Assembly (NCBI GenBank): GCA_000711775.1
Contig: ARYC01002114.1
Coordinates: 1 to 64,000 of the forward strand
Direction of reading: 5' to 3'
DNA length: 64,000 bases
Source of the DNA: Oxytricha trifallax
Lineage: Eukaryota > Ciliophora > Spirotrichea > Sporadotrichida > Oxytrichidae
In this document: one piece after another, positions 12,101 to 23,701 of the stretch
How the letters are laid out: each line of letters begins with the position of its first letter
How positions within the stretch are numbered: the first letter of the stretch is position 1
Program-made: the position numbers and the translations under genes
Notes under the pieces: generated by a model
The model's input: only the letters and a program-made list of their open reading frames with translations
Database searches by the model: none
Told to the model about the DNA's origin: nothing

Positions 12101-15100
12101 CCAGATTTTTCTAAAGAGTTAAGCTAAAAATTTTACTTGAAATATAAGGGTGCTTCTGCAGCTCTGATAGCCAGCTCTCACTTATCTTGATACCTTGTTT
12201 ATCCTTATCTTCTGAAGAGATGCTGTACCTTTTCTTATGAGATTCTTGAATAATTTCTTTCAAGTAATCACCTTTTATTGTTGAAAGTATGCCAAAGAAA
12301 TAGTTTCTTTCAGGAAGTTTATTTGACAACTGCCTCTTTGTAGGCAGGTACAACGAAACCTCTGGGTCATTCATTGCATCATCATATAAATTAGTCACAG
12401 AGATTTCAGGATAGTTTGGAATCTCTGCAAACTTTACATCTTAAGTTTTTAATGCTTTCTTCTCTTCGCAGAGTATGGCTCTTAAAAATGAAATTTTAGT
12501 ACCTTCCATCGTTGGGAGGAACAAACCAACTACATAATCAAGATTAGTTACTATGAGTTCATTACCTTGCTGCACCAGGTAGCGGTGCAAATCCTCCTTG
12601 CTTCTAAATCTTTGAATCAATTCTTGTGCTTGCACTCTTTTCATTGCATCATTCATTGACTCTAACTTGCTTACAGATCTAAGAAATAATATTCAAATTT
12701 AAGTTTATTGATTTCAATTATATACCTCTGTAAAACTTACTATTAAATATGGGCATCCTATAGGAGGTCAACCTCTAAGAAGGATATGGAGAAGGTTTTG
12801 AGAACTGGTTTCAAACTTGAGAGATTGATATCAATTTCTACTGTTATAGTTCCATATTTTTAAATTTAAATTGGTACGTACTTAATTAGGAGCAGCTCCT
12901 AAAATGCTAGTACTTAATTAGGAGCATTAATTAATGCTAGTACTTAATTAGGAGCACCCTAATTTTAATCACCAAATACCTCCTATAGCAGTATTTACTT
13001 AATTAGGTGCACCTACTAAATCGGTACGTGCTGTAATCAACTTATTATTGAAAGTAGAAAAGGTTACTTCCTCACCCATATTTAGAACTTGATCGTCTCT
13101 TAACACTCATAATTCTTCTCTAATACTCTAAGAACTTTCCTTAAAACTTGTAGGCTTGCAAAGCTCTCAGTTATAGAGGCAGTTTTATAATCTTAAATTC
13201 AAATTTAAATATGAGCGCTAAGATTTTAAGAAAAAAACAGCACTTCCATCAAACTAAACGAGACTTACCTTTGGCAGCAATAAAAAGTGTGATAGCCGTG
13301 AGATGAACTCTCATAAAGAACTACCAGAGCTATCACTTGAGGTCTCTGTTATTAAAATAGAAATTAGTAATAGAAAATAAATGGCAAACAAGTATGTGGG
13401 AGACAGAGAGGAGAAAGTTATTAATTAAATTCCTTTTAAAAATGAAGAAATAGAAGTATAGTTTTTTAGCTGTGTGAGAGAGATTTTGCTCATAAATCAA
13501 GCTGGTATAGACATATGAAGGAGAATAGAGAAGCCAAGCCTACTGTATATTTAAAGCATGACAAAATCGATAAGAATTATGATTGCTTTGATTGCCACAA
13601 TTAGTACTCTCAAACAAGAGACTTGAAGAAACATCTTTTAAAAGCTCACAAAAAAGACATAGGAATTGAAAAGCATGAAGTTGAGTTGAAGCTTCTCAAC
13701 AAAAGAAAATCCAGGGAATATTCTAAAGTGGCAGTACCTAAATAAGCTAGTGAGTTAGAGTGCGTGAAGAAGGCATGCAACCAACTAACCTCTGAAATCA
13801 CATAAATCATGATCAAAATTCAATACAAAAAAATACCAGTTCTTACGTAGATAGATTTAGATACTTCTCTTTAAAGTTATCTAATTCTAGAGGACTCCTT
13901 TGATAAGAAAGTTATCAATGATCATCAATATGCTTACAAGGTTTATCCTTTCAACTATCTTTTAAGTGATGATAAATATTAAATAGAGTTTACTAACGAA
14001 AATCAAGTACTTACTCAAGCAAAATTTAAAGAGTGTAAGTACTTAATCAAGCTAGATGCTGTTCTACTTACAAAAGATCTGTTGCTTTCAGACTCCCACT
14101 CTATGAAATGACCCTCTGAGATTTCCTTAGTGATCAAAGGAATCATAATTAGCTTGCTTTGATAGCAACTTAAATCTTATAAAGCATGACAGAATTAAAT
14201 AAGTTAGGCTTTGTTCGGAGAAATTTGAAGCTTTAAAATATAATGATAAACTTTTCACCTGTAAGAGTAACAATTATTGACTTAAACAGAGCATTAAGAG
14301 TGAAAATATCTAAGTTAGGAAGTGTAATAGGAATTTCAGACTATCATCCAGAAAGAGAATTCTGGAGAGACGGAGACTTTCAATGGGATTTGTGGGCCTT
14401 AGCAGCAATAATAATAGAAGCGATATGCCTCGCAACGATTTCTACTCAACAAGGTGTGAAAAGGATACGAAGCAAAGAATAAGGCAATTTATAGATAAAA
14501 GCAGAGCATCTCTATCTATGAAATAGATGGCAGAGTAAGTAATTATCAAGCCAAAACCATGATCAGACATATCAATTGAATAGATAGAATAGTGCTTGAG
14601 TAAAATAAACTTCAGACCTCTACCACATGATCCAAAAGTTCATTTTGAGTGATTAAATTAAATTCATTTGCTATAAAATTCACATTAAAACCTTCTAATA
14701 ACCCCAAACCCTAGCGAATTCCCTACAAATTAAAGCGCTTGTAAACCTCATTAAGGGGATTTGGGGTTTTGAATACATAATCAGAAGAAAGGTAGGAAGG
14801 GAATTGCCTTGCACCCACTTGATCCATACTCTTGAATATTTTGATTTTTAATCTAATCAGGGGTCTTCTCTCTAGTGACTCTTAAGTGGGTAACACCCCA
14901 AAAACCATGCTTGGAACTTAAATTTTAAATTGAATTTTACTAAGCAAAATTTTACTATTTATAAACACTGGTAAGAAATTGACGTCAATACTCAAGTCAT
15001 ATATCATTTTTAAAAGAAAAATTGTTGTAAAATGTAGACATGTTTTAAACCGAAAATTAATTTAATTAAATTTAATGAATTTTATAATCACTTAAGACTA

Positions 15101-18100
15101 TAAAGATAATCTTAAAATTTTTGATATTTATTTAATAGTTTATGAGCTTTATAATCTTCATACATATTTCTCAATCCAATTTTAATTAAATATAATATTT
15201 ATGAATCAAAATTTTTAAGAGCTTTTATATAATTTTTCGACTACTACTCTTTCATTAAGCCAGTCCAAAAAGAAGGAGAATTTCCATAGACTATCACTTT
15301 AAATTATTTACCTATTGAAAAATGCAAAGTTTTATTCATAATTTTATTTGCACCAACTAGCGGTTTATATTTTCAAAATATAATTAAATAAGGGGGATTT
15401 TTAATTTCTTTTAAAATATTAAAAATTAAATTTAGAAACAGATCTAAGGACGATGTTACGAAGTGGTGGTGTCCTCAGGTTTAAAATTGGACGTTAAGAG
15501 GATCTATTGCTGCTATGACTAGAAGATTCATAGCGATGAAAGTTACATTATGTAACTCAAAATAAAATAATTTATACTACAGGAATAATATAAATTTAAA
15601 CTAGCAAGTTCTTAATGCTAATTTTCCAGGGTAGACATGCAAGACCGCAGCACAATCAGGTTTCATAAATGTAAAAAAGATTATTTAAAAAAATGAAAAT
15701 TAATAATTATATTTTTATAATCATTATTGCATTTAATTTTCATAAATAATTGGAAACTTTAAAAAATAAGGTAGTATTAAAGTATAAAGAAAAATTATTT
15801 ACTCAAAACCTGGTAGAAACGGAAAAATATGATATAATTTAAACTATTGGGAATACAAATTTTAATTTAGAATTCAAAAGAGCTTTAATAGCATTTTTAG
15901 ATTAATTTTATTGCTACTCAATTTTATAATTATTACTCATTATTTGTATATTTATTTTCCTTTATAATCAATGAATCCGAAGCTCTAGCTTCTTAGATGA
16001 CTTTATTGATTGCCGAATTGACTCAATACTTTGAATCTATTCAATTTTTATAATTTACACATTTATTTATATAAGTATTTTATTCCTTTACTTTATATTC
16101 AATTATAATTAAAAATATTTATTTATTTAGAATCAGCCTCTTTTGATAATCCTATAAAGTATTCCATAAAGTCTTAGTCGCTTTACATGGGAACAGATTC
16201 AAAAATAATGTTTTTCAAACTTGGAAAATAAATAGCGTACTTGAAAGATTCGTAATTTCATTAATCATAGAATTAATAAAATCTCTCATATATTGTAAAA
16301 AAATGAATAATAAATAAAAGAAAAACAATTTTAAGAATCTTAATTTGAGATTTATCAATTCTTTAATACTACGTTTGTATTTGATTATAGCGACACAAGA
16401 AAAAGATTTGATGATTCCTTTATTAACATATACATTTATCAAGATTAAACTCAATATTTTTATTTAAGTAAAAAGATGAGAATCAAAACCAAAATATTAT
16501 TATAAGTTTTGTTAATAATTTTAATTGTACTAAATGAAAAAATAAAAAATATAATCACAATTCCTTAAAAATATCTTATCACAAATTATAGGTTTAATGT
16601 CTCCACCACCACTAGACAAGTTTTTAATATTTTGGACGCGCTTTCTACTAGTGGTGGATTTTCATCAATTATTATGCTATTTTTTGCAATAGTTACCAAA
16701 CGGATATAAAAACAACAATATTTATAATTACATTGAATTTGATTAAATTATCCAAATTTTTAACAAGTTATCATTTTAAAAATCATTCAAATTAATTTCC
16801 CATTTATATATAATGTAATATAACTATACTTCATCACTCTACTCAAGAAATTATTTATATATCTAAATGATTATGACTAGAGAGTTCTATTTAATATAAT
16901 TAATTTAAATTTCGGGTAGCTGTCATTTTTGAGGGAAGTTTATATTGTTTTCTTAAAATCTTAAAATGTTTCAGAAATTATTAATACGTTAGAATCACTA
17001 TTAAATAAACATTCAAATATTTTTTAATGATTTTATCAAAAGAAAATTTATATTGCACATATATCATAGTATCTTGACTGATTTATCTCGTAGAATATTA
17101 TAAAGTGTAAATAAGTATAACTTAATTTACTGTATATATATACTTGTTATTTTAAAATATCTTTCTATCGTACTTCATTAATTATTATAATGACATTCTT
17201 TTTTATCTTTACTATACATTAAATTTCATACAATGTAATAAACTGCACTTATTATTATAAGTTAGAGAGTGAATTATAAATATTTTTGTAAAAATAACAA
17301 ATGTAATCGATAGAGAAAAAAATATCCTAAAATTTTAGGGACTTATTAAGTGACTAGTTTCACTGATTTTGATGTTATAAGGATTTTTAGATTATTATAA
17401 AAATTTTATATAAAAATTCCAAATGTCGCCAGACTAATACCCTAATTTTACTATAATTTTTGATATTTTTCAATTCTTAATAAATGATTGCTTTTCTTAT
17501 TGTAATTATCTATTAAAATTCAAGGTAGCAAAAATATTGATTAGAGAAGACGATCAAATCTAATATAGTTGAGTTTCTAATCTAATGCAAACTAGTTGAG
17601 AGCCACACCAAAGACAAATTCGTATACACCGAAGGGATATGATGAGACTTAGAATTTGATTATTATTTTTTAATGTAAAAAAAGGGTTTTATTATGATTA
17701 AATTTAATATAGAAGGAAAATATTGATTTTGGACTTGTAAGAGAATTTGAAGTAATTAAGAATTAAACGAAAAATAAAATTTTGAAGGACAGTTCTTTTT
17801 TTTAATTTAATGAATAATTTAATGAATGGTAACAAGAATAAAATCAAAATCTTTATCCAATTAATTATGATTTAATAATTTATTTAAAGTTAGCTTGAAA
17901 AAGGGAAAATAAATAAAAACAAAAAGATTTCAAATCTCATGAGTTCAGATGGTTCTTAATCTGGTCGTTAATTTTTAAAGGAAAGCACTCCTGAGCTTAT
18001 GGACTCACCCAGCACTAAGTCAAAGGGTAAAATGAATTTTTAGCAAAAAGTCTAAGCATTAGTTGAGTAGAGAATAAAGGGCTCAAATGTTTTCGATGTG

Positions 18101-19910
18101 TCTGCAAATTAATATCTTCTAGACAATATTATTTCTACATTCAATGCATAATATAATGGAATATCAAAACTAAAATTGAATATTAATTACAAATAAAAGT
18201 TTTATTTATATTAGAATCATTTGCATTTTTTATCGCTTAATAAATTTTGATTGCTTTGCTGCTTTAAAAGGCCACCCTCTAAATATTAATATATTTAAAT
18301 AGCAATCACTTATTAAATCAGGTATTCAGCATTTACTCAAAGAATTTGACATGATTCGTTTCCTTAAGAAAGCAAGAATTTACAAATTTAAATGAAGTAA
18401 AAATTAATTTTTAATTGCTGATTCACTTGGACAGATTTAAACACAAAATTTTTACAATAATTTTTGATTTTTTATGCAGTAATTTTAATTAGTGATTCAT
18501 AATATTTAAAAGAATAAATATAGCTTAAAAATACTTTTAAACAGTAACTAGCATTATGTTAATTTTATAAATATTAAGATGAACATTTATCAATTTAAAC
18601 TATAATATAGCTATTTTATAAAAAGGAATTTAAAATTTGCATATCTTTAGTTAATATTAATATTTCTATAATTTATTCATATAGCTTTGGTTTGAATTGT
18701 AACAACTTTCAGTATTTCAATGATTTAGTGACTTACCTCATTCTATAAGATTTTAAAGAATAACTTTAAAGCCTAATATGTAAAATTCGGTAGATTATGA
18801 GATCATTTTATTTGAAAATATAAATGTAAATCTGAATGCATAATAAAATAAAAAAAACTTATAATCTTTAAATTATTTTTTAGAAAAAACTTCTATAAAT
18901 AAAGTTAAGCAAATTAAAATAAGGAAGTTTTCTGTTTATATTACTTTGACGAAGTTTCAAAGAGATCTCATTCCATATAAATATATTTATTATACATATT
19001 TCTTTTTATAAATCAATAATTTAAAACTTATTAGTATAATAAATTGTATAAATTAATTTTTATCCATATTTAAACAATAATATTTTAACAACAAGAATGT
19101 AATTATTTATCTATTTTATATAATTATTTATTATTATTAATAGAAGTAACTTTTCAAATTTAAATTCAGAAATTAATTTGCCAAACTAAACCATGAGAAA
19201 TACTTCAAACATTGTGAGTTAATATGACCTACCTAATCAAATATATATATATATATTTGTAATAATAATGAATAATCAGATTTAGCTTTTATTTAGAGAA
19301 AATAAGCCTTAGGAGATGAATTAGAGATTGTTTGAAAACTTAATAAAGTCAAATTTAAGTTAAATTTAAAATCTTTTAAAATTAGTTTATATTTTAAAAT
19401 TATTAGTATCATAGGAGGTTTATAAACTAATTTTTACAAAATTAATATTTAATATAAATAGAATTCTAAATTTTTTCTCAAATTATTTGTGTTAATTTTA
19501 TTTGAGTAAGAGTATTTAGTAACTGAAAGCGATTCTCCTACTTTATAATTAGAACATTTTAACTATTATATATTAATTTAACCTAGACTCCAAAAAATTG
19601 AAAAAAGTGATAAAGTAAAAAATAAATCTTATTAAAATATATTTATTGAAATAGAGCACCTTTGTTTATTTTTTAAAAATTTATTAATATAATAATCTTC
19701 AAAGAAGGTTATTGGTTAAGCATTTTCAAATTATTTTAATATATTAGTTTATATTATATGTTAACTTACAATAAGACAATAAAGTCAAAATCCACAAATC
19801 CCAATTTATCTTATAAAGTGAAAGACAGCTCAACCTAAATTGATACAGTTAAAAACAACAAAGCCAAAAATAGAAAAGTGAGCCACAATTTAAATTCCAA
19901 AATCTTTTTA
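9128..19910 (+). CDS. Paralog b of the tandem two-span membrane-protein family, fragmented by IESs and a TBE
   Basis: Function is not recognised. ATG at 9128 starts a short polar N-terminus, then NIDKFGHPISLTYKRDSTF and a first membrane span (FGGIMTIFSVLSLLAFFAIL). Blocks matching paralogs c and d resume after the TBE: about 15250-15335 (QKEGEFP), 15434-15545 (Trp/Cys-containing, WWCPQ), 15610-15665, 15970-16035 (LIAELTQYFE), 16135-16200, and a second span at 16590-16700 (STSGGFSSIIMLFFAIV). The polar tail follows at 17940-18185, 18250-18440, 18950-18990 and 19175-19910. Architecture suggests a membrane protein with a Cys-containing domain between two spans and a long charged tail. Unlike c and d, this copy has no IES in the PIS-LTY junction. 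The TBE at 10728-14771 lies in non-coding DNA inside the gene. Confidence 0.65.
9740..10665 (+). CDS. Unassigned coding stretch inside paralog b
   Basis: A stretch with coding-like G+C content between the N-terminal block of paralog b and the TBE. Readable pieces include SPITSITYPDVNNSPVFINS and VPSMVFGMLPTQES (about 9890-10070), GLVKVCRLYEIKRERT (about 10130-10185), YYLNTFDNVQDFGVKRR (about 10285-10340) and LTNIKTNYQESIQANLCERA (about 10455-10520). Frames change between pieces; near 10258 the repeat AATAAATAAA would restore frame if one 4-base unit were a tiny IES. I could not align it with paralogs c or d, so it may be a nested separate gene or a b-specific insertion. Part of it (about 9960-10140) is repeated in inverted orientation at about 14800-15010. 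Confidence 0.4.
10728..10805 (+). repeat. TBE copy 2 left terminal inverted repeat, about 78 bases
   Basis: Pairs with 14694-14771 read on the minus strand with only scattered mismatches. It begins with two telomere-like C4A4 units and continues through TTAATG and TAGGGAATT to GGGGTTATTA. A length near 78 bases agrees with what is known for TBE1. Confidence 0.85.
10836..11869 (+). pseudogene. TBE transposase (42 kDa type), broken copy
   Basis: Transposase of the IS630/Tc1 superfamily, which cuts and joins element ends through a DDE-type site. The readable frame includes RAIMFHRQFPELKISAQSVA, then IKFIHADEAVFTFNTF with the first acidic residue, and later LFVDNLSVHKT and PYSPQFNGIEFYR, which carry the second and third acidic positions. 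The start seen in copy 3 (ATG-TCT) is GGG-TCT here. Frame changes occur near 10930-10950 and 11535-11550. The stop TGA is at 11867-11869. The predicted length is about 345 residues, close to the family size. Not functional as it stands. Confidence 0.85.
12084..12656 (-). CDS. TBE 22 kDa protein, intact frame
   Basis: Reading TAA/TAG as Gln gives one continuous 190-residue frame from MNDAMKRVQAQELIQRF to a TGA at 12084-12086. Predicted mass is near 22 kDa, as named for TBEs. The protein is charged and lacks signal peptide or membrane spans; pieces such as LPTKRQLSNKLPERNYFFG are visible. Its function is unknown to me. Unlike the transposase and kinase genes of the same element it has no frame break. 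It lies opposite in direction to its two neighbours, tail to tail with the transposase. Confidence 0.85.
13211..14652 (+). pseudogene. TBE 57 kDa zinc-finger/kinase gene, decayed copy 2
   Basis: Homolog of the gene at 584-2028. Two C2H2-type fingers are visible at about 13460-13520 (CERDFAHKSSWYRHM) and 13575-13650 (CFDCHNQYSQTRDLKKH). The kinase region follows at about 13935-14450. Frame changes occur near 13450 and 14085, and a TGA lies in the kinase core near 14118. The catalytic-loop HRDLKPEN of copy 1 is RRNLKLQN here, so the catalytic Asp is lost. The end PLPHDPKVHFE then TGA (14650-14652) helps place the true stop of copy 1. A dead copy. Confidence 0.8.
14694..14771 (-). repeat. TBE copy 2 right terminal inverted repeat
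   Basis: The reverse complement begins CAAAACCCCAAATCCCC and follows the left repeat to GGGGTTATTA with scattered differences, including one change in the second telomere-like unit. Followed by the AAT target duplication. Confidence 0.85.
14800..15010 (-). repeat. Inverted partial copy of the coding block at about 9950-10140
   Basis: On the minus strand this reads GTGTTTATAAATAGTAAAAT, then AAGTTCCAAGCATGGTTTTT, closely matching 9968-10050, and continues through the CCCCTGAT and GGATCAAGTGGG motifs. Differences are scattered along the length. The inverted copy is open where the direct copy has a TGA (near 10079-10081), giving VPSMVFGVLPTQES and then PLIRLKIKIFKSMDQVGA. The two copies flank the TBE, about 4.7 kb apart, in opposite orientation. 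It may be a duplicated or alternative MDS, or a remnant. Confidence 0.75.
16700..17939. other. AT-rich insert within paralog b, no gene seen
   Basis: Between the second membrane-span block and the tail block of paralog b. Frames are short and composition is typical of eliminated DNA. Nothing recognisable. Confidence 0.45.
18377..18412 (+). other. IES with AATT pointers (paralog b)
   Basis: AATT at 18377-18380 and 18413-18416. Removal joins GCAAGAATT to GCTGATTCA and gives ARIADSLGQ. Same position and pointer as the 39-base IES of paralog a, but the insert sequence differs. Confidence 0.8.
18435..18949 (+). other. IES with ATT pointers (paralog b)
   Basis: ATT at 18435-18437 and 18950-18952. 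Removing the 515-base insert joins GGACAGATT to ACTTTGACG and gives GQITLTKFQRDLIPY. Paralogs a, c and d have no insert at this codon. Confidence 0.75.
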
Positions 19911-22900
19911 ATCATTATAAAAATATTGATTAGATAGTTAAGAAGTTCTAGTTTAATTTATATAATTGGAATTTAAATGAATTAATTTTTTAAAAGCTTA
20001 ATATCCATTTTTATTTTTTAGATAGTTTTTTTTTATGTCTATATTAGATTAAAATATCAATTTCATCTTAAATATTTATATTTTTAAAGTTCCTCAATAT
20101 TGAAAATAAATATATTCTTTAAAATAAAATTATTCTGGAAATTTAAGATATTTCTCAACCAAATTTTAATTTTATAAGTAAATATATATTAAATGGTTTA
20201 TTTTTTAGTTTATTTAATTAGTTTAAATATTTTGCAAATAAAATTAATTATGAACACTTTGACAGCTTTAATAAAATAGAATTTTCCTTTCTTTTTTATT
20301 TTATATTTAGGTATTTTTTAATTTTTTCGGAATAAATTTTGAAAAAACAAAATTCCAAATTAATATCATGAATTTTATGTAAGTTCAATCCAATTTTTTT
20401 TCTATTTTGGCTAAAAATGAAGAATCTTCAAATGAATATAGATTCATATTAAATTAATAAGAATTTAAATACTTATTATATAAATTTTAGTTATACTTTT
20501 AAAGAGAAATTTATTTTATTTTCTATAAATTTCATGAAACTATAGGCTACAATATATTAATGACAAACATTTACATTAGTGATTGGAAATAATTTTTCTC
20601 TATATAAAATAAAACGCTAGCTTCGTTGTTAATACTTATTTATATTATATAATTCAGTCTTTCCTTTATCTATAAAACACTAATTTACGACTTTATAATT
20701 GCTTCTAAGCATAGAGAATTATTAATTATATGTTTATTTATATACTTTATATTATTACTTCTTAATATTATAGTTTAAAAAAAAATTAAATACACTGATC
20801 GATATAATAGTTTATTTAAACATGTGTGACATTTAAATAATTTTTCATTGAAAATTCATTTACCTAATGTTTATGTCTGGATTCTTAAATATAATTTTAA
20901 TTTACCTGAATTTTTAATATTTGATTTAAAATCCACAAATTCTAGTTTTCCTTCTCATTACCTTTTATAGTATATGATTTATTAGTTTGATTAAAGAATT
21001 CTATGATTATCAAGTATCTATTTAATTTTTTAAATTTCAAAATTTATTCCCTTTTTTTTAGTTTACACTATATGAAAGACTGTCCATCTTATTATTTGTT
21101 TCTAATATCTCTCATTAATAATTTGCTAAAATTGTTAATAGTTAAAATCTTATATTTCAAATATAACATCGTATCTAAAATAATAGTAATTTTTTTAAAT
21201 AATAAATCTTAAATTTAGATATGAAGGTTTGTCTAAATAAAAATATTTATTTTATTTCTTTAATTAATAAACGGGAAATTTATTCTCTGCTAACTTTATT
21301 ACTACACTTCATTATCCCTCATTAATAACTGCGTGATTAACAAATTATTATAAAAACTGTTTGGATATATAAAAAAAATAAACAAAAAGCTAAGAATTTT
21401 CCCCAATTAAATATCATTATAAATATTAAAAATGAAATTACAATCCTCAATATATAAATTTATTTAAGCTTATTAAATGACAAAAAGGAAATCTCCCCAT
21501 AAAATTTAGAAAATAAATAGATAAAGGGACTAGATAATAAAATATTTATATATATTATTAATTTTATTTATAAAAGGTAATTTCTTGAAAATTAAAAATT
21601 AAGATAGTCTTAATACAAGTTAAGATTGAAATAATACAACAACATTATAATAATTAAAAAAAAGACATAAACATTAATATGCAATTAAATAAGTTGTTTA
21701 ATTTTTCAAGTTATTTATTTCATTTATATTTTCTCAAATAATCTGACTACTCCATCATAAATTTGAAATTGAAAAATAAATTTGTAGTTGAATTAGTAAA
21801 TATATTTATAATCATTTTTTATGCAAATTAAGTTTTGAATAAATCGAATGGGAAAAATATTAGTTTTATTTTTGGTTAATTGGGTGAAAATATTATAAAA
21901 TAATATTAATTTAAATTGTCTTTTAGAGAACCTCTTTTGATATTAACAAAAACGTTGCTAAGAGAGAACTTTGATGTAGATATTATTTAGCTAGAACCAA
22001 TTTTTGTAATCATCTTAGAACTTTATTAAATATATAAATTTGATTCTTAGTTTTGTTGATATTGCCAGTTTATCTAAAAATATTCATTATTTTATTCATA
22101 AAAATTAAGAATTTAAACTATTAATCAGGTAAAGGATAGTTAAAAATATTTTAATAATTCGAAATTTATTCATTTAAAAATGAAGAATCTAATTTACTAT
22201 TATAATTTTCTCCAAATACTTATCTTATAATTATAAAAAATCTTAATCCTCAATAAACTTAAAACGTTAATTTATCTACAATATGATTTGCCTATATTAA
22301 ATTTTCTTTCATAGCTATTTAAATAGTTTATGTATTTCACATATGCAGTATCCTTATAATAAATTTTCAACATTTAGAAAACTATAATAAAATTTATCAT
22401 ATTAAATGGACATAAATTTAAAGCAATACATAAACTAAAATTAATTTTTTTATAAATTATATTAATTTCAACTATCTAGAAAATGAAATTTATTTGACTT
22501 TTTATCAAATATTAGAAGAGATTTTCAAATAGAAATTAAATCTTACCATTAAATTCTTAATCTTATTATTAAATTATAATAATTGCAGAAAGCATTCTAG
22601 AACATGTAATGATAAATATATATATATAATTTTTTTAATTATTTTTAAATAAAGCGCTAAATCTTTTTGGAATAAAATATTGATTTAAAATAAAATAGAT
22701 CAAAATTAATTTATCATTTTATCAAATTTAAATTCTATATTAATTTAAATTATGTTCATCAAACAATAATTTACAATTATTTAGTAAATACCTTTTATAA
22801 TCGATATAGAAGTTATGAAATTAAATAATATTTTTAAGAATAATGTTTTAAATTAGAAATTTTTCTAATTTTAGCTATGTTTATTGATTAAAACAACAAG

Positions 22901-23701
22901 CATCTTATTATTGAATTATGATACAAATTATAAATCAAAATATACTTTTATTAACTCATCACGAATATTATAAGTTTATAAAATATTTAATTAATTAAAT
23001 TAAGAAATTTAAATTATATAACATTTTATATCCTTAAACCCTATTATTTAAAAAATTTATATATAAAAACATAAATCTTTTTTTAAAAAGAATTTATATA
23101 ATTTAATTATGAGGAATCAATAATACGATTTTAATATCCCATAAAAATTATGATTTTGAATTATTATCATTTATATAGTTATTCCTTATATAATTGGATT
23201 TTTATATTGTCAAATGAAAAATCACAGTTTCAAGATACAGGGATTTATAAAATATAAATATTAATAGAGTTATATGTTCACTCTTCCATTTAAATGAGAT
23301 ATTATATTTAATGGTAAACTTTTAAATATAGAAGTATACTTATTGAATGGATTCTTAATTTTAAATACAGCAAAAAAATATTTAACTTAATAAATTAAAG
23401 TTATAGTGTGTAATATTAAGTCTTAATAAATAATTAATTAATAAAAATTGATTAAGGTAAGTATATTCAATTACTATGATTATAAAATCAATAATTCAAT
23501 CTATAATTAATTTAAAAATTAAACAAAATAGCATATACAACACCAATATTAAATCAAAATAAAAAATTCCTATTTTAATCATGTCAATTTATATATGAAT
23601 AAATTAGTAATACTTAATAATTTTCTAGCAATATCATTAAATTATTTGTTAAAAACTTAACTTATAAGTTAACTTATCGACACATAAATTTCATTTCACA
23701 A
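19911..23701. other. Long AT-rich stretch, no gene seen
   Basis: Nearly 3.8 kb of very AT-rich DNA between the tail of paralog b and the ATG of paralog c. No block with coding-like G+C content, no motif and no repeat of the elements described elsewhere was recognised. Likely intergenic germline-limited DNA. Confidence 0.55.

Larger units (their letters stand above)
10728..14771 (+). mobile_element. Complete TBE transposon, copy 2
   Basis: About 4.04 kb, bounded by CAAAACCCCAAAACCCC (10728) and its inverted counterpart ending GGGGTTTTG (14771), with target duplication AAT on both sides (10725-10727 and 14772-14774), matching the ANT target known for TBEs. It carries all three genes typical of these elements: transposase (+), 22 kDa (-) and 57 kDa zinc-finger/kinase (+). 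TBEs are germline-limited Tc1/IS630-type transposons of spirotrich ciliates, removed during macronuclear development. The terminal repeats are well conserved, yet the transposase and kinase genes are broken. Confidence 0.95.
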
